From Citrobacter werkmanii NBRC 105721 (GTDB taxonomy: Bacteria > Pseudomonadota > Gammaproteobacteria > Enterobacterales > Enterobacteriaceae), in contig BBMW01000016.1 of the NCBI GenBank assembly GCA_000759755.1, positions 1 to 64,000 of the forward strand: a stretch of 64,000 nt of DNA, written 5' to 3'. Shown here one piece after another: positions 17,776 through 30,656 of this stretch. Position 1 is the stretch's first letter, and the number at the start of each line of letters is the position of its first letter. A program made the position numbers and the translations under genes. Under the pieces are notes generated by a model that was not told the origin of the DNA, did not search any database, and was given only the letters and a program-made list of their open reading frames with translations.

Positions 17776-18875
17776 TATACCGCTCCTTTACGCATAAAAC
17801 GGGCACGCAAGCGGCGCATCGGCACCGTATCCCAAAGGTTAAGTACAATCGCCAGCGCCAGATACGCCAGGTTAACCGCCCACATCCAGAACACCGGATC
17901 CAGCTTACCTTTGCCGCCGTTCGACTTCAGCGATGTCTGGACCAGGAAGAACAGCAAATAGAGCAGCATTGCGGGCAGCATCGACAGTACGCGCCCCTGA
18001 CGCGGGTTCACCACGCTCAGCGGTACGACCATCAGCGCCATCATAAATACAGTGAATACTAACGTGATACGCCAGGTCAACTCCGCGCGGGCACGATCGT
18101 TGTCGGTCGTCCACAGCGTACGCATATCCATCTGGTCGGTATCGTTTGGATCCAGCGCCACGGCCTGATGGCCAATAATCGCCTGATAATCCTGGAAGTC
18201 AGTGATGCGGAAATCACGCAGCAGCGCGGTCCCTTCAAAGCGCGTACCCTGGTTCAGCGTCACGACCTGGGAGCCATCGCGCATCTGGGTAAGATGTCCG
18301 GAATCAGCCACCACCACCGAAGGACGGGCATTACCTTTCGGGCGGATTTGCGCGAGGAACACATCTTTGAAGTTGCTGCCGTCAACGCTTTCGATAAACA
18401 GCACCGAACCGCCGTTAGTCGCCTGCTGGAATTGCCCCTGAGCAAGCGCGGCCATGCCGGGGTTAGCTTTCGCTTCCGCCAGCACTTCGTCCTGATGCCT
18501 GGAGGACCATGGTCCGGCCCACATCACGTTAACCGCCGCAATAATACTGGTAAACAACGCCAGCACCATCGCCGCTTTCACGAGCACAGCCTTGCTCAGC
18601 CCACAGGCGTGCATGACCGTAATTTCACTTTCGGTATACAGTTTGCCCAGCGTCATCAGCAGCCCGAGGAACAGGCTTAAGGGCAAGATAAGTTGCGCCA
18701 TTTCTGGCACGCCCAGCCCCAGCAGCGAGAGCACCAGATTCGCCGGGATATCACCGTCAACCGCCGCACCAAGGATCCTGACTAACTTTTGACAAAAGAA
18801 GATCAAAAGCAGGATGAATAGGATCGCAAGTTGGCTTTTGAGCGTTTCCCGAACCAGATATCTTATGATTATCAC
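17775..18875 (-). CDS. lptF: LPS export permease LptF
   Basis: A 366-residue partner of LptG in the essential LptB2FGC transporter. It has the same plan: N-terminal membrane segments (LAILFILLLIFFC at about 16-28), a periplasmic beta domain around 130-265, and C-terminal segments including VFTVFMMALMVVPLSV. It is nearly identical to the E. coli protein and of equal length. It is the first gene of the lptFG operon and divergent from pepA across 266 bp. Confidence 0.97.
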   Translation of the reverse strand: MIIIRYLVRETLKSQLAILFILLLIFFCQKLVRILGAAVDGDIPANLVLSLLGLGVPEMAQLILPLSLFLGLLMTLGKLYTESEITVMHACGLSKAVLVKAAMVLALFTSIIAAVNVMWAGPWSSRHQDEVLAEAKANPGMAALAQGQFQQATNGGSVLFIESVDGSNFKDVFLAQIRPKGNARPSVVVADSGHLTQMRDGSQVVTLNQGTRFEGTALLRDFRITDFQDYQAIIGHQAVALDPNDTDQMDMRTLWTTDNDRARAELTWRITLVFTVFMMALMVVPLSVVNPRQGRVLSMLPAMLLYLLFFLVQTSLKSNGGKGKLDPVFWMWAVNLAYLALAIVLNLWDTVPMRRLRARFMRKGAV

Positions 18876-20653
<1,778 letters not shown>

Positions 20654-20662
20654 TGTGTAAAT

Positions 20663-20754
20663 GCCGGATGGCTCTACGCTTATCCGGCCTACAAAACAAC
20701 ACGCTGTAGGCCTGATAAGACGCGCAAGCGTCGCCATCAGGCGATAAGGCCGGG
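20663..20754. repeat. REP/BIME element (pepA-holC)
   Basis: Two REP palindromes in opposite orientation: GCCGGATGG...TATCCGGCC (20663-20689) and GCCTGATAAG...CATCAGGC (20710-20741), followed by GATAAGGCCGG. BIMEs bind gyrase or IHF and protect mRNA 3' ends; here it separates pepA from holC. Confidence 0.85.
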
Positions 20755-20797
20755 TCACCCGGCCTTGTATTTAAATTCACCACAAGAAGCCCCATAT

Positions 20798-21241
20798 ATG
20801 AAGAATGCGACGTTCTATCTTCTGGATAATGACACTACCGTTGATGGCTTAAGCGCCGTCGAGCAATTGGTGTGTGAAATTGCCGCAGAACGTTGGCGTG
20901 CTGGCAAGCGCGTGCTGATCGCCTGCGAAAACGAAAAGCAGGCCTTTCGCCTTGATGAAGCCCTGTGGGCAAGACCGGCAGAAAGCTTCGTGCCGCATAA
21001 TCTGGCGGGTGAAGGTCCCAGAGGCGGCGCACCGGTAGAGATTGCCTGGCCGGAAAAACGCAACAGCAGCCCGCGCGACCTGCTCATCAGTTTGCGCGTT
21101 GGCTTTGCAGATTTTGCCACCGCTTTCACAGAAGTGATAGACTTCGTCCCTTACGAAGATTCTTTGAAACAATCGGCACGCGATCGCTACAAAGCTTACC
21201 GCGTGGCTGGTTTTAACCTGAATACGGCAACCTGGAAATAA
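20798..21241 (+). CDS. holC: DNA polymerase III chi subunit
   Basis: A 147-residue clamp-loader accessory subunit, the same length and nearly the same sequence as E. coli HolC. Chi pairs with psi (HolD) and binds the SSB tail to link the replisome to single-stranded DNA. ATG 20798 gives the known N-terminus ([12 protein letters not shown]). The stop overlaps the valS start (TAATGG), so the two are translationally coupled as in E. coli. Confidence 0.97.
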   Translation: MKNATFYLLDNDTTVDGLSAVEQLVCEIAAERWRAGKRVLIACENEKQAFRLDEALWARPAESFVPHNLAGEGPRGGAPVEIAWPEKRNSSPRDLLISLRVGFADFATAFTEVIDFVPYEDSLKQSARDRYKAYRVAGFNLNTATWK

Positions 21242-24096
21242 TGGAAAAGACATATAACCCACAAGATATCGAACAGCCGCTTTACGAGCACTGGGAAAAG
21301 CAGGGCTATTTCAAACCTAACGGCGATGAAAGCAAAGAGTCCTTCTGCATCATGATCCCGCCGCCGAACGTCACCGGCAGTTTGCATATGGGTCATGCTT
21401 TCCAGCAAACCATCATGGACACCATGATTCGCTACCAGCGCATGCAGGGCAAAAACACTCTGTGGCAGGCCGGTACCGACCACGCGGGTATCGCTACCCA
21501 GATGGTGGTTGAGCGTAAGATTGCCGCTGAAGAAGGTAAAACTCGTCACGACTACGGTCGCGATGCGTTCATCGACAAAATCTGGCAGTGGAAAGCGGAA
21601 TCCGGCGGCACCATTACCCGTCAGATGCGCCGTCTCGGCAACTCCGTTGACTGGGAGCGCGAGCGCTTCACCATGGACGAAGGTCTTTCCAATGCCGTGA
21701 AAGAAGTCTTCGTTCGCCTGTACAAAGAAGACCTGATTTACCGCGGCAAGCGCCTGGTGAACTGGGACCCGAAACTGCGCACCGCCATCTCTGACCTGGA
21801 AGTGGAAAACCGCGAGTCCAAAGGCTCGATGTGGCACATCCGCTACCCGCTGGCCGACGGCGCGAAAACCGCAGATGGTAAAGATTATCTGGTCGTCGCC
21901 ACTACCCGTCCGGAAACCATTCTCGGCGATACCGGCGTGGCCGTGAACCCGGAAGATCCGCGTTATAAAGATCTGATCGGTAAATTCGTTATTCTGCCGC
22001 TGGTTGACCGCCGTATTCCAATCGTTGGCGATGAACACGCCGATATGGAAAAAGGCACCGGCTGCGTGAAAATCACCCCGGCACACGACTTTAACGACTA
22101 CGAAGTCGGGAAACGTCACGCCCTGCCGATGATCAATATTCTGACCTTTGACGGCGACATCCGCGAAACCGCGGAAGTGTACGACACCAAAGGCGAAGAG
22201 TCTGACGTTTACTCCAACGCGATCCCGGCAGAGTTCCAGAAGCTGGAACGTTTTGCTGCCCGTAAAGCTATCGTCGCTGCCGTTGACGCGCTGGGCCTGC
22301 TGGAAGAAATTAAACCGCATGACCTGACCGTTCCTTACGGCGACCGTGGCGGCGTGGTTATCGAACCGATGCTGACCGACCAGTGGTACGTGCGTGCCGA
22401 CGTGCTGGCGAAACCGGCGGTTGAAGCCGTTGAAAACGGCAGCATTCAGTTCGTGCCGAAGCAGTACGAAAATATGTACTTCTCCTGGATGCGCGATATT
22501 CAGGACTGGTGTATCTCTCGTCAGTTGTGGTGGGGTCACCGTATCCCGGCATGGTACGACAACGACGGCAACGTCTACGTTGGCCGTACCGAAGACGAAG
22601 TGCGTCAGGAAAATAACCTCGGCGCCGACGTTGCGCTTCGTCAGGACGAAGACGTTCTCGATACCTGGTTCTCCTCCGCGCTGTGGACCTTCTCCACCCT
22701 CGGCTGGCCGGAAAATACCGACGCCCTGCGTCAGTTCCACCCAACCAGCGTGATGGTTTCCGGCTTCGACATCATCTTCTTCTGGATTGCCCGCATGATC
22801 ATGATGACCATGCACTTCATCAAAGATGAAAACGGCAAGCCGCAGGTTCCGTTCCATACCGTCTACATGACCGGTCTGATTCGCGACGACGAAGGCCAGA
22901 AGATGTCCAAGTCCAAGGGTAACGTTATTGACCCGCTGGATATGGTCGACGGCATCTCCCTGCCGGAGCTGCTGGAAAAACGTACCGGCAACATGATGCA
23001 GCCGCAGCTGGCTGAGAAGATTGCCAAGCGTACCGAGAAGCAGTTCCCGAACGGTATCGAGCCGCACGGCACCGACGCCCTGCGCTTTACCCTGGCGGCG
23101 CTGGCTTCGACCGGCCGCGATATCAACTGGGATATGAAGCGTCTGGAAGGTTACCGTAACTTCTGTAACAAGCTGTGGAACGCCAGCCGCTTCGTGCTGA
23201 TGAACACTGAAGATCAGGATTGCGGCTTCAACGGCGGTGAAATGACGCTGTCGCTGGCTGACCGCTGGATCCTGGCTGAATTCAACCAGACCGTGAAAGC
23301 GTACCGCGAAGCGCTGGATAACTTCCGCTTCGATATCGCCGCGGGCATTCTGTACGAGTTCACCTGGAACCAGTTCTGCGACTGGTATCTGGAGCTGACC
23401 AAGCCGGTAATGACCGGGGGTTCCGAATCTGAACTGCGCGGCACCCGCAATACGCTGGTCACCGTGCTGGAAGGTCTGCTGCGCCTGGCGCACCCAATCA
23501 TCCCGTTCATCACTGAAACCATCTGGCAGCGCGTGAAGGTCATTTGCGGTATTACCGCCGATACCATTATGCTGCAGCCGTTCCCGGAATATAACGCCGC
23601 GCAGGTTGATGAAGCCGCGTTGGCCGATACCGAATGGCTGAAGCAGGCGATCGTTGCCGTGCGTAACATTCGTGCGGAAATGAACATCGCCCCGGGTAAA
23701 CCGCTGGAGCTGCTGCTGCGTGGTTGCAGCGCTGACGCGATGCGTCGTGTGAACGACAACCGCAGCTTCCTGCTGAACCTGGCGCGTCTGGAAAGCATCA
23801 CCGTGCTGCCTGCCAATGACAAAGGTCCGGTTTCCGTGACCAAAATCATCGACGGAGCTGAACTGCTGATCCCGATGGCTGGCCTCATCAACAAAGAAGA
23901 TGAGCTGGCGCGTCTGGCGAAAGAAGTGGCGAAAATCGAAGGTGAGATTGCCCGTATCGAAGGCAAACTCTCCAACGAAGGTTTCGTCGCTCGCGCACCG
24001 GAAGCGGTGATCGCCAAAGAGCGTGAGAAGTTGGACGGTTACGCAGAAGCGAAAGCGAAGCTGATTGAGCAGCAGGCGGTCATCGCCGCGCTGTAA
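21241..24096 (+). CDS. valS: valyl-tRNA synthetase
   Basis: A 951-residue class I synthetase that charges tRNA-Val. The HIGH-type motif is [14 protein letters not shown] (about 42-55), and the KMSKS loop is [10 protein letters not shown] (about 553-562). The editing (CP1) domain lies between about 190 and 345. The C-terminal ~70 residues are a tRNA-binding coiled coil. All parts are intact and the length matches E. coli. It is co-transcribed with holC and followed by a REP-like palindrome and a strong terminator. Confidence 0.98.
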   Translation: MEKTYNPQDIEQPLYEHWEKQGYFKPNGDESKESFCIMIPPPNVTGSLHMGHAFQQTIMDTMIRYQRMQGKNTLWQAGTDHAGIATQMVVERKIAAEEGKTRHDYGRDAFIDKIWQWKAESGGTITRQMRRLGNSVDWERERFTMDEGLSNAVKEVFVRLYKEDLIYRGKRLVNWDPKLRTAISDLEVENRESKGSMWHIRYPLADGAKTADGKDYLVVATTRPETILGDTGVAVNPEDPRYKDLIGKFVILPLVDRRIPIVGDEHADMEKGTGCVKITPAHDFNDYEVGKRHALPMINILTFDGDIRETAEVYDTKGEESDVYSNAIPAEFQKLERFAARKAIVAAVDALGLLEEIKPHDLTVPYGDRGGVVIEPMLTDQWYVRADVLAKPAVEAVENGSIQFVPKQYENMYFSWMRDIQDWCISRQLWWGHRIPAWYDNDGNVYVGRTEDEVRQENNLGADVALRQDEDVLDTWFSSALWTFSTLGWPENTDALRQFHPTSVMVSGFDIIFFWIARMIMMTMHFIKDENGKPQVPFHTVYMTGLIRDDEGQKMSKSKGNVIDPLDMVDGISLPELLEKRTGNMMQPQLAEKIAKRTEKQFPNGIEPHGTDALRFTLAALASTGRDINWDMKRLEGYRNFCNKLWNASRFVLMNTEDQDCGFNGGEMTLSLADRWILAEFNQTVKAYREALDNFRFDIAAGILYEFTWNQFCDWYLELTKPVMTGGSESELRGTRNTLVTVLEGLLRLAHPIIPFITETIWQRVKVICGITADTIMLQPFPEYNAAQVDEAALADTEWLKQAIVAVRNIRAEMNIAPGKPLELLLRGCSADAMRRVNDNRSFLLNLARLESITVLPANDKGPVSVTKIIDGAELLIPMAGLINKEDELARLAKEVAKIEGEIARIEGKLSNEGFVARAPEAVIAKEREKLDGYAEAKAKLIEQQAVIAAL

Positions 24097-24107
24097 TCAT
24101 CGAGCCC

Positions 24108-24136
24108 GTAGGTCGGATAAGCGTAGCGCATCCGAC
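24108..24136. repeat. REP-like palindrome after valS
   Basis: GTAGGTCGGATAAGCG and CGCATCCGAC form a REP-type imperfect palindrome just past the valS stop. Confidence 0.7.
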
Positions 24137-24150
24137 ACTACTGACGATTA

Positions 24151-24184
24151 AAAAGCCTCTGGCGTCCTCGCTCAGAGGCTTTTT
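24151..24184 (+). terminator. valS terminator
   Basis: AAAAGCCTCTG pairs perfectly with CAGAGGCTTTT around a 12-nt loop and is followed by ATTG. This is a classic rho-independent terminator, and the A-rich 5' arm could make it work on both strands. Confidence 0.9.
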
Positions 24185-24265
24185 ATTGAATTATCCTCGC
24201 TTGCGCTTCCCCTCACCGCAGTGGTATTAACTGCATATGTTCCACATTTATGTCATGAGTTCGCT

Positions 24266-24769
24266 ATGAGTGTCACTACCCCTGCCTTTGCGACGCTGCG
24301 TCGTCTTACCGCCGACGATAACGCCGCCATCGCCCGCGTTATTCGCCAGGTTTCCGCCGAATACGGGCTTACCGCTGATAAAGGCTATACCGTCGCCGAC
24401 CCTAATCTGGATGAGCTGTTCCAGGTTTACAGCCAGCCGGGCGCGGCCTATTGGGTCGTTGAGCAGAATGGTCAGGTAGTGGGCGGCGGCGGCGTCGCGC
24501 CGTTAGGCTGTAGCGAGCCGGACATTTGCGAGCTGCAGAAGATGTATTTCCTGTCGAGCGTACGCGGCCAGGGGCTGGCGAAAAAGTTGGCGCTGATGGC
24601 GCTGGATCACGCCCGTGAGCAGGGTTTTAAGCAGTGCTATCTGGAAACGACCGCGTTTCTGACCGAGGCTATTCGCCTGTATGAACATTTAGGCTTTGAG
24701 CATATCAGCGAAGCGCTGGGCTGCACCGGGCACGTGGATTGTGAAGTACGGATGTTAAAGCCCCTCTGA
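24266..24769 (+). CDS. yjgM: GNAT family N-acetyltransferase YjgM
   Basis: A 167-residue GNAT acetyltransferase. The acetyl-CoA-binding motif A appears as [20 protein letters not shown] (R/Q-x-x-G-x-A pattern), followed by the motif B region [20 protein letters not shown]. Length and sequence match E. coli YjgM, whose substrate is unsettled. ATG 24266 follows a weak ribosome site. The 3' end shares a hairpin with the convergent gene. Confidence 0.92.
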   Translation: MSVTTPAFATLRRLTADDNAAIARVIRQVSAEYGLTADKGYTVADPNLDELFQVYSQPGAAYWVVEQNGQVVGGGGVAPLGCSEPDICELQKMYFLSSVRGQGLAKKLALMALDHAREQGFKQCYLETTAFLTEAIRLYEHLGFEHISEALGCTGHVDCEVRMLKPL

Positions 24770-24786
24770 CCTTACGCTGAGGGGCT
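24759..24786. terminator. shared hairpin between yjgM and the convergent two-TM gene
   Basis: AGCCCCTC (24759-24766) and GAGGGGCT (24779-24786) form a perfect 8 bp stem over the yjgM stop codon. On the minus strand it ends in TTT. It probably terminates both convergent genes. Confidence 0.55.
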
Positions 24787-24795
24787 ATGGCAACC

Positions 24796-25626
24796 TTACT
24801 GCATCTCAGCTGAAAGCATCAGACGAATCACGCCGGCCGAACGCGCGGTCGGCAGCTTCAACACCTGTGACCAGAGATCCTGCACTATCTCACAGGCAAT
24901 CTTCTCTTTGCCGACAGCTTTAGTCGGATCGGCCATGATTTGAATATCCGGTCCATAGCGCTGTACTAGTCCAGGACTTATTGCTTGCAGATCCTGCAAC
25001 GCCAGCTGTTTCTCTTCTGCCGTGACCGTATGTTTGTTCGGACCATAGGCAGCACGCATCATACTCATATCACTCGCCATACGACGGTTCATGATCTCAT
25101 GCGGAACCAGACGTGCCGGGTTAATCCCCCCTTTCACTGCCGGAAACAGAAAGCGGAAGCATTCGTCATCACCTATTTTGGCCACGGCGGCGATCTGCTC
25201 AAGATTAATTTTCATATATTCAATGACATTGGCATCAGGAGCTTGCTGCAATCGTGCCATCTGCAACTGAAGAATCTGCGGCTGTATCGCGTCGATAACC
25301 TGCTGTTCGCTGCTCCCCGCTTTCTTCATCTGCGCTGCCTGGCTGATAATTTTTTGTGTCAGCGCGGGCTCCTGTTCCTTAATCACCTGAAACGCCGGAT
25401 TAGAGAGCATCGCCTTTTCAAACTGCTGCTCTTCGGTCAGACCATAATCCGGATTTTCACGTGGGATCAGGTAGTGCACATCAAACAGATTCCACGCAAT
25501 AATCGCCACCACAAAGACCACCGCGCCTGAGATCTTGCCCAGCCAGCCTTTTTTACGAAACATGCCAACGACGATGGCAATCACCACCCCGATATAGCCC
25601 GCTAACCATACGTGTGCCCAGTTCAT
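24796..25626 (-). CDS. two-TM membrane-anchored protein of unknown function
   Basis: A 276-residue protein I do not recognise. Two hydrophobic N-terminal helices, about 5-22 (VWLAGYIGVVIAIVVGMF) and about 33-49 (ISGAVVFVVAIIAWNLF), are joined by a basic loop. About 225 mostly helical, soluble residues follow. These include a charged/Gln-rich helix (about 75-130) and a Cys-containing region (DDECFRFLFPAVKGG). The inside-positive loop suggests an inner-membrane protein with a periplasmic body. It is monocistronic and sits between yjgM and miaE. Confidence 0.8.
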   Translation of the reverse strand: MNWAHVWLAGYIGVVIAIVVGMFRKKGWLGKISGAVVFVVAIIAWNLFDVHYLIPRENPDYGLTEEQQFEKAMLSNPAFQVIKEQEPALTQKIISQAAQMKKAGSSEQQVIDAIQPQILQLQMARLQQAPDANVIEYMKINLEQIAAVAKIGDDECFRFLFPAVKGGINPARLVPHEIMNRRMASDMSMMRAAYGPNKHTVTAEEKQLALQDLQAISPGLVQRYGPDIQIMADPTKAVGKEKIACEIVQDLWSQVLKLPTARSAGVIRLMLSAEMQ

Positions 25627-25794
25627 TAACCATCCTTATGCAAAACAATCTCTGGTAAGGGGATATATTTCCCCCTTCGTGTGTTTTGATTATTACGGCA
25701 GCGGCGAGCGATTTCCAGCCACCAGATTTTGCTAGCGGAAATGGGGGAAGAGGTAATACGCGCGATGATTGAACACCGCACGTCACGGAAAGAA

Positions 25795-26553
25795 TCAAGC
25801 CGGTACGCCGCTGTGAAAGCGGAACTCGTCGTCAGGAGAGGTAATCAGCGCGGCTTCGACTTCGCCAAAAAATCGCACCCGGTCGCTGATATCATCAGCA
25901 GAAACCTGCTGCGCCAGCGCCAGATAATCCTGATAGTGCCGCGCCTCGGATCGCAGCAGCGACAGATAAAACGCCTGCAAATCAGCCTCCAGATACGGTG
26001 CCAGCGCGGCAAAACGTTCACAGGAGCGGGCTTCGATATACGCCCCGCAAATCAGCTTGTCGATCAGCGTCAGCGGCTCGTGGGTGCGTACCTCTTTGAG
26101 CATGCCTTTGGCGTAACGGCTGGCGGTAATTTTGATGTAAGGAATATTGCGGCTCATCATCGCCTCGCGTACCTGCGAGAAGTGATGTAGCTCTTCTTTA
26201 ATCAGCAACACCATGCTGTCGATAAGCTTTCGTCCCCACGGGTCGTCGGTCTGCGGCATGACGCTTTTGCTTATCTGTTTATTCAGCGCGATAAAATCCG
26301 GCTCATCCCCTTCTCTGAAAGCAAACGCTTCATAGGGTTTCAGCCAGTCCAACAGCGCCTGCGATCCCTGTTTATCCGCGACATACTTACGCACCAGCAG
26401 CATTGCCGTTTGCGCCGCTTTCAGTTCGCAGACGAGGTGATCGGTCAATAACAGCGGCAGATTCGCCGGGTCTCGCGCTTTATCAAGCCAGGCCTGGGGC
26501 GTTTTGCATTTCAGGAAGTTGTGGATCGGGGAGAGTATTTGCGGGTAATCCAT
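25795..26553 (-). CDS. miaE: tRNA ms2i6A37 hydroxylase
   Basis: A 252-residue non-haem diiron monooxygenase that hydroxylates the isopentenyl group of ms2i6A37 in tRNA to give ms2io6A. Ferritin-like E-x-x-H iron ligands are visible in KEELHHFSQV and SEARHYQDYL, with further carboxylates in CELKAA and EARSCERF. The gene is known from Salmonella and is missing in E. coli K-12, which helps place the organism. It lies in the same neighbourhood (near rraB-argI). The modification depends on oxygen and reports aerobic state. Confidence 0.93.
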   Translation of the reverse strand: MDYPQILSPIHNFLKCKTPQAWLDKARDPANLPLLLTDHLVCELKAAQTAMLLVRKYVADKQGSQALLDWLKPYEAFAFREGDEPDFIALNKQISKSVMPQTDDPWGRKLIDSMVLLIKEELHHFSQVREAMMSRNIPYIKITASRYAKGMLKEVRTHEPLTLIDKLICGAYIEARSCERFAALAPYLEADLQAFYLSLLRSEARHYQDYLALAQQVSADDISDRVRFFGEVEAALITSPDDEFRFHSGVPA

Positions 26554-26604
26554 ACGTTGTCCTTGACCTGCGGCAGCCTGTGCTACCGCAGGTCAGCAGA
26601 TGAC

Positions 26605-27030
26605 TTAGTGACGCACGCCGTCATCATCTTCGTCGACGAGGTCTTCATCGTCGCCGTCTTCACCTTCTTCGCCGTTCGGGTCTTCAAAATAAGTGCCCCA
26701 ACCGTCGTATTCCACTTCAAATTTTTCAGCCAGGTTCATCAGTTGCTCAACCTGCGCGTCAATCAGTTCGGCATTCAGGGCGCATTCGCTGAGGATGTCA
26801 CAGCAAATAACCGTGTCGCCTTCTTCCACTTCCAGCTCTTCCGGCTCGGTCACTTCATAACCCAGTTTGAAGGCTTCTACTGCCGCTTTTTCCAGGGTTT
26901 CAAAGTCGTCCGCGGAAAGGTGATGCTCAATGGTGTACAGCGCGTCTGGATCGCTGCCATCTTCGAGTAACTCTTCAATAATCAAGCGTGTTTCTTCACG
27001 CTGCTCTTCCAGTAGTTCCGGGTTTGCCAT
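26605..27030 (-). CDS. rraB: regulator of RNase E activity B
   Basis: A 141-residue acidic protein equivalent to E. coli RraB (YjgD), which binds RNase E and changes its cleavage of selected mRNAs. The start [16 protein letters not shown] at 27030 is the family N-terminus, although the frame extends 14 codons upstream. The C-terminal tail is very acidic ([18 protein letters not shown]) and about three residues longer than in E. coli. Confidence 0.96.
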   Translation of the reverse strand: MANPELLEEQREETRLIIEELLEDGSDPDALYTIEHHLSADDFETLEKAAVEAFKLGYEVTEPEELEVEEGDTVICCDILSECALNAELIDAQVEQLMNLAEKFEVEYDGWGTYFEDPNGEEGEDGDDEDLVDEDDDGVRH

Positions 27031-27127
27031 GGCTCGTTCCTCATAATGTCCTGCCGATACTCTTATTGTCACATACCGCTGTCATTGCCTCCACCTTTCC
27101 AGGAAAGATTTGTTAAACAAGGTTGCA

Positions 27128-27166
27128 AATGAATAAACATACATATAAATTGAATTTTAATTCAAT
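27128..27166 (+). promoter_or_regulatory. tandem ARG boxes upstream of argI
   Basis: Two 18-bp ARG boxes separated by 3 bp. Box 1 (27128-27145) has TGAAT-AAAC-ATACA, one mismatch from TGAAT-N4-ATTCA. Box 2 (27149-27166) has TGAAT-TTTA-ATTCA, a perfect match. This spacing is the standard binding site of the ArgR hexamer, so argI is expected to be repressed by arginine. Confidence 0.9.
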
Positions 27167-27193
27167 AAATGGCTTAAGCCATGTGAGGAAACC

Positions 27194-28201
27194 ATGTCTA
27201 CGTTTTATCAGAAGCACTTTTTGAAATTGCTCGATTTCACCTCTGCTGAACTCACGTCACTGCTCAAGCTCGCCGCACAGCTCAAGGCAGATAAGAAAAA
27301 CGGCACAGAGGTGGCTCAACTCACCGGTAAAAATATCGCGCTCATCTTCGAAAAAGACTCGACTCGTACTCGTTGCTCTTTCGAAGTTGCCGCATACGAT
27401 CAGGGCGCTCGAGTGACATATCTCGGGCCAAGCGGCAGCCAGATTGGACATAAAGAGTCGATTAAAGATACTGCCCGCGTGCTTGGCCGTATGTACGACG
27501 GTATTCAGTATCGGGGTCACGGTCAGGAAGTGGTGGAAACGCTGGCGGAATATGCCGGTGTGCCGGTGTGGAATGGATTAACTAACGAGTTTCATCCCAC
27601 CCAGTTACTGGCGGATCTGTTAACTATGCAGGAACACCTGCCGGGTAAAGCGTTTAATGAGATGACGCTGGTCTATACCGGCGATGCCCGTAACAATATG
27701 GGCAATTCAATGCTGGAAGCCGCCGCGTTAACCGGGTTAGATCTGCGTCTGGTTGCACCGCAGGCCTGCTGGCCGGAAGAGAGTCTGGTGGCAGAATGCA
27801 AAGCGCTGGCACAGAAAAACGGTGGCAATATTACGCTGACGGAAGATGTCGCCACGGGCGTAAAAGGTGCGGACTTCATCTACACCGACGTATGGGTGTC
27901 AATGGGCGAAGCGAAAGAGAAGTGGGCCGAGCGTATTGCGCTGCTGCGCAAATATCAGGTAAACAGCGCGATGATGGCGTTCACCGGCAATCCGCAGGTG
28001 AAATTTCTGCACTGCCTGCCCGCGTTCCATGATGATCAAACCACGCTTGGCAAACAAATGGCGCAACAGTACGGTTTGCACGGCGGGATGGAAGTGACCG
28101 ACGAAGTCTTTGAGTCACCCGCCAGCATCGTATTTGATCAGGCGGAAAACCGGATGCACACTATTAAAGCGGTAATGGTGGCGACGCTTTCCAAAAAATA
28201 A
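27194..28201 (+). CDS. argI: anabolic ornithine carbamoyltransferase
   Basis: A 335-residue enzyme that joins carbamoyl phosphate and ornithine to make citrulline in arginine synthesis. Carbamoyl-phosphate-binding STRTR (about 56-60), HPTQ, the ornithine-binding SMGEA region and the HCLP loop are all present. It is nearly identical to E. coli ArgI. The ARG boxes directly upstream mark it as the anabolic copy, in contrast to the second OTC at 31644, which lies in the arc operon. Confidence 0.97.
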   Translation: MSTFYQKHFLKLLDFTSAELTSLLKLAAQLKADKKNGTEVAQLTGKNIALIFEKDSTRTRCSFEVAAYDQGARVTYLGPSGSQIGHKESIKDTARVLGRMYDGIQYRGHGQEVVETLAEYAGVPVWNGLTNEFHPTQLLADLLTMQEHLPGKAFNEMTLVYTGDARNNMGNSMLEAAALTGLDLRLVAPQACWPEESLVAECKALAQKNGGNITLTEDVATGVKGADFIYTDVWVSMGEAKEKWAERIALLRKYQVNSAMMAFTGNPQVKFLHCLPAFHDDQTTLGKQMAQQYGLHGGMEVTDEVFESPASIVFDQAENRMHTIKAVMVATLSKK

Positions 28202-28216
28202 CGTTGCATGATTGAT

Positions 28217-28296
28217 TTGCCGGATGGCGATGCTAAGCATCTTATCCGGCAATCTGCACCGTTGTGCCTGATGGCGCTGCGCTTATCAGGCCTACG
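28217..28296. repeat. REP/BIME element (argI-tabA)
   Basis: Two palindromes: TTGCCGGATGG...ATCCGGCAA (28217-28252) and GCCTGATGGCG...TTATCAGGC (28266-28291), followed by CTACGG. It separates two convergent genes. Confidence 0.85.
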
Positions 28297-28301
28297 GTCC
28301 G

Positions 28302-28781
<480 letters not shown>

Positions 28782-28918
28782 TCATTTTTGTTGTTATACG
28801 AAAAAACGGCCTGCCATACCACTCCTAATTACCGATATTTTGCGGCAACGCATGTTTATCGCTGATGATGTTAGATAGTTGTTAACCTAACGCATCAGGT
28901 TATGCATAAACACTGCAT

Positions 28919-28941
28919 AACTCTTACCCTCTCATTTTTCT
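28919..28941. promoter_or_regulatory. 8-bp inverted repeat upstream of tabA/arcA
   Basis: GTTATGCA and TGCATAAC are exact inverted repeats with a 7-bp spacer. TGCATAA also occurs twice as a direct repeat. The binder is unknown; its place near tabA suggests control of that gene. Confidence 0.35.
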
Positions 28942-29289
28942 CTTTGCTGGTAACTTGCTGGTTTTGAAAGTGTTATGATAAAACCCAGCCGTCGATCACA
29001 ATTCACACCTCCCCCACTCGCTTTGTTCGCCACCATATTTATTTGGCAATAAACTGTCCCGTACAAATAATAGAATCACAGAACCGCATAAACATTCACC
29101 TCATAATAAAAAACACATAAAAATCAATTGATTATTAAGTGTATATATTTTTAAAAATGTACATAAAATTAACATAAATAAATAACAAGACATATTCATG
29201 CGTAGCAATTCAGTTATTGTATTTATTATTTTTTAAAATCTCAGAGCCATCTCATATATTAGGAAAGCAAATTCAAATATCGAACCGAC

Positions 29290-29305
29290 TGTGAAACAAA
29301 TCACG
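29290..29305 (+). promoter_or_regulatory. candidate CRP site upstream of arcA
   Basis: TGTGA-N6-TCACG matches the CRP consensus TGTGA-N6-TCACA at nine of ten positions. It lies 122 bp upstream of the arcA start. This would put arginine fermentation under carbon catabolite control. Confidence 0.6.
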
Positions 29306-29361
29306 TTTCCGTATCAAATAAGATCTAAATATAGATTCTGAAATCAGCTGAAAAATCATGA

Positions 29362-29383
29362 CTGCAATAAATTGCATTTGCAG
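29362..29383 (+). promoter_or_regulatory. nested dyad with ARG-box spacing upstream of arcA
   Basis: TGCAA-TAAA-TTGCA (29363-29376) has the 5-4-5 layout of an ARG box but differs at two bases of each half. CTGCAA (29362-29367) also pairs with TTGCAG (29378-29383). It lies 44 bp before the arcA start, and could be bound by the second ArgR paralogue encoded at 34252. Confidence 0.35.
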
Positions 29384-29426
29384 CCATCTCCTCTTTATTT
29401 TTTAAAATCGTATTAAAGGAATAATG

Positions 29427-30647
29427 ATGGAAAAGCATTATGTCGGTTCTGAAATCGGTCAATTACGTAGCGTGATGCTGCATCGCCCTAATCTCAGCTT
29501 AAAAAGGCTGACGCCATCCAACTGTCAGGAGCTGCTTTTTGATGATGTGCTTTCGGTAGAACGTGCAGGTGAAGAGCACGACATTTTCGCCAACACGCTG
29601 CGTCAGGAGGGAATTGAGGTTCTGTTACTCACTGATTTATTGACACAAACTCTGGATATTCCAGACGCTAAAAGCTGGCTGCTGGATACGCAAATTTCTG
29701 ATTATCGCCTTGGCCCCACTTTCGCCGCCGATGTCCGCGCCTGGCTTGCGGACATGCAGCACCGGGAACTGGCACGGCATTTAAGCGGCGGGCTGACCTA
29801 TGGCGAAATCCCAGCGTCAATCAAAAATATGGTGGTTGATACTCATGATATTAATGATTTTATTATGAAGCCATTGCCCAACCATTTATTTACGCGTGAC
29901 ACCTCCTGCTGGATATATAACGGCGTATCGATTAATCCGATGGCTAAAACCGCCCGGCAACGAGAAACTAATAATCTGCGGGCGATTTACCGTTGGCACC
30001 CGCAATTCGCCGATGGTGAATTTATTAAATACTTCGGTGATGAAAATATTAATTATGACCACGCCACATTAGAAGGTGGAGATGTGCTGGTCATTGGTCG
30101 CGGTGCGGTACTTATTGGCATGTCTGAGCGTACCACGCCACAGGGAATCGAGTTCCTTGCCCAGTCACTCTTCAAGCATCGCCAGGCAGAGCGCGTCATC
30201 GCGGTCGAACTGCCTAAGCATCGTTCCTGTATGCATCTCGACACCGTTATGACCCACATCGATATCGACACCTTCTCTGTCTACCCGGAAGTGGTGCGCC
30301 CGGACGTGCAGTGTTGGACTCTGACGCCGGACGGGCGCGGCGGCCTGAAACGGACGCAGGAAAGTACGCTGGTTCATGCCCTGGAAAAAGCGCTGGGGCT
30401 CGATCAAATTCGCCTGATTACCACCGGCGGTGACGCCTTCGAAGCCGAACGTGAACAGTGGAATGACGCCAACAACGTCCTGACGCTACGTCCCGGTGTG
30501 GTTGTGGGTTACGAGCGCAATATCTGGACCAACGAGAAATACGACAAAGCCGGCATCACCGTTTTACCCATTCCTGGCGACGAACTTGGACGCGGACGCG
30601 GCGGCGCGCGCTGCATGAGCTGCCCGCTGGAACGCGACGGTATTTAA
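29427..30647 (+). CDS. arcA: arginine deiminase
   Basis: A 406-residue enzyme that hydrolyses arginine to citrulline and ammonia, the first step of the arginine deiminase pathway. Guanidinium-handling residues are seen in [13 protein letters not shown] and in [12 protein letters not shown] (catalytic His). The nucleophilic Cys396 lies in GGARCMSCP near the C-terminus. I chose ATG 29427, six bases after AAGGA; an ATG at 29424 is too close. It is first in arcA-arcC-arcB-carrier. This ArcA is unrelated to the response regulator of the same name. Confidence 0.96.
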   Translation: MEKHYVGSEIGQLRSVMLHRPNLSLKRLTPSNCQELLFDDVLSVERAGEEHDIFANTLRQEGIEVLLLTDLLTQTLDIPDAKSWLLDTQISDYRLGPTFAADVRAWLADMQHRELARHLSGGLTYGEIPASIKNMVVDTHDINDFIMKPLPNHLFTRDTSCWIYNGVSINPMAKTARQRETNNLRAIYRWHPQFADGEFIKYFGDENINYDHATLEGGDVLVIGRGAVLIGMSERTTPQGIEFLAQSLFKHRQAERVIAVELPKHRSCMHLDTVMTHIDIDTFSVYPEVVRPDVQCWTLTPDGRGGLKRTQESTLVHALEKALGLDQIRLITTGGDAFEAEREQWNDANNVLTLRPGVVVGYERNIWTNEKYDKAGITVLPIPGDELGRGRGGARCMSCPLERDGI

Positions 30648-30656
30648 GGAGACGTC

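Noticed and set aside
21196-23493. 765-codon open frame antisense to valS
   Set aside because: It lies wholly against valS and holC, which are certain. High-GC codon bias in valS leaves the opposite frame open, and no ribosome site or family resemblance was seen.
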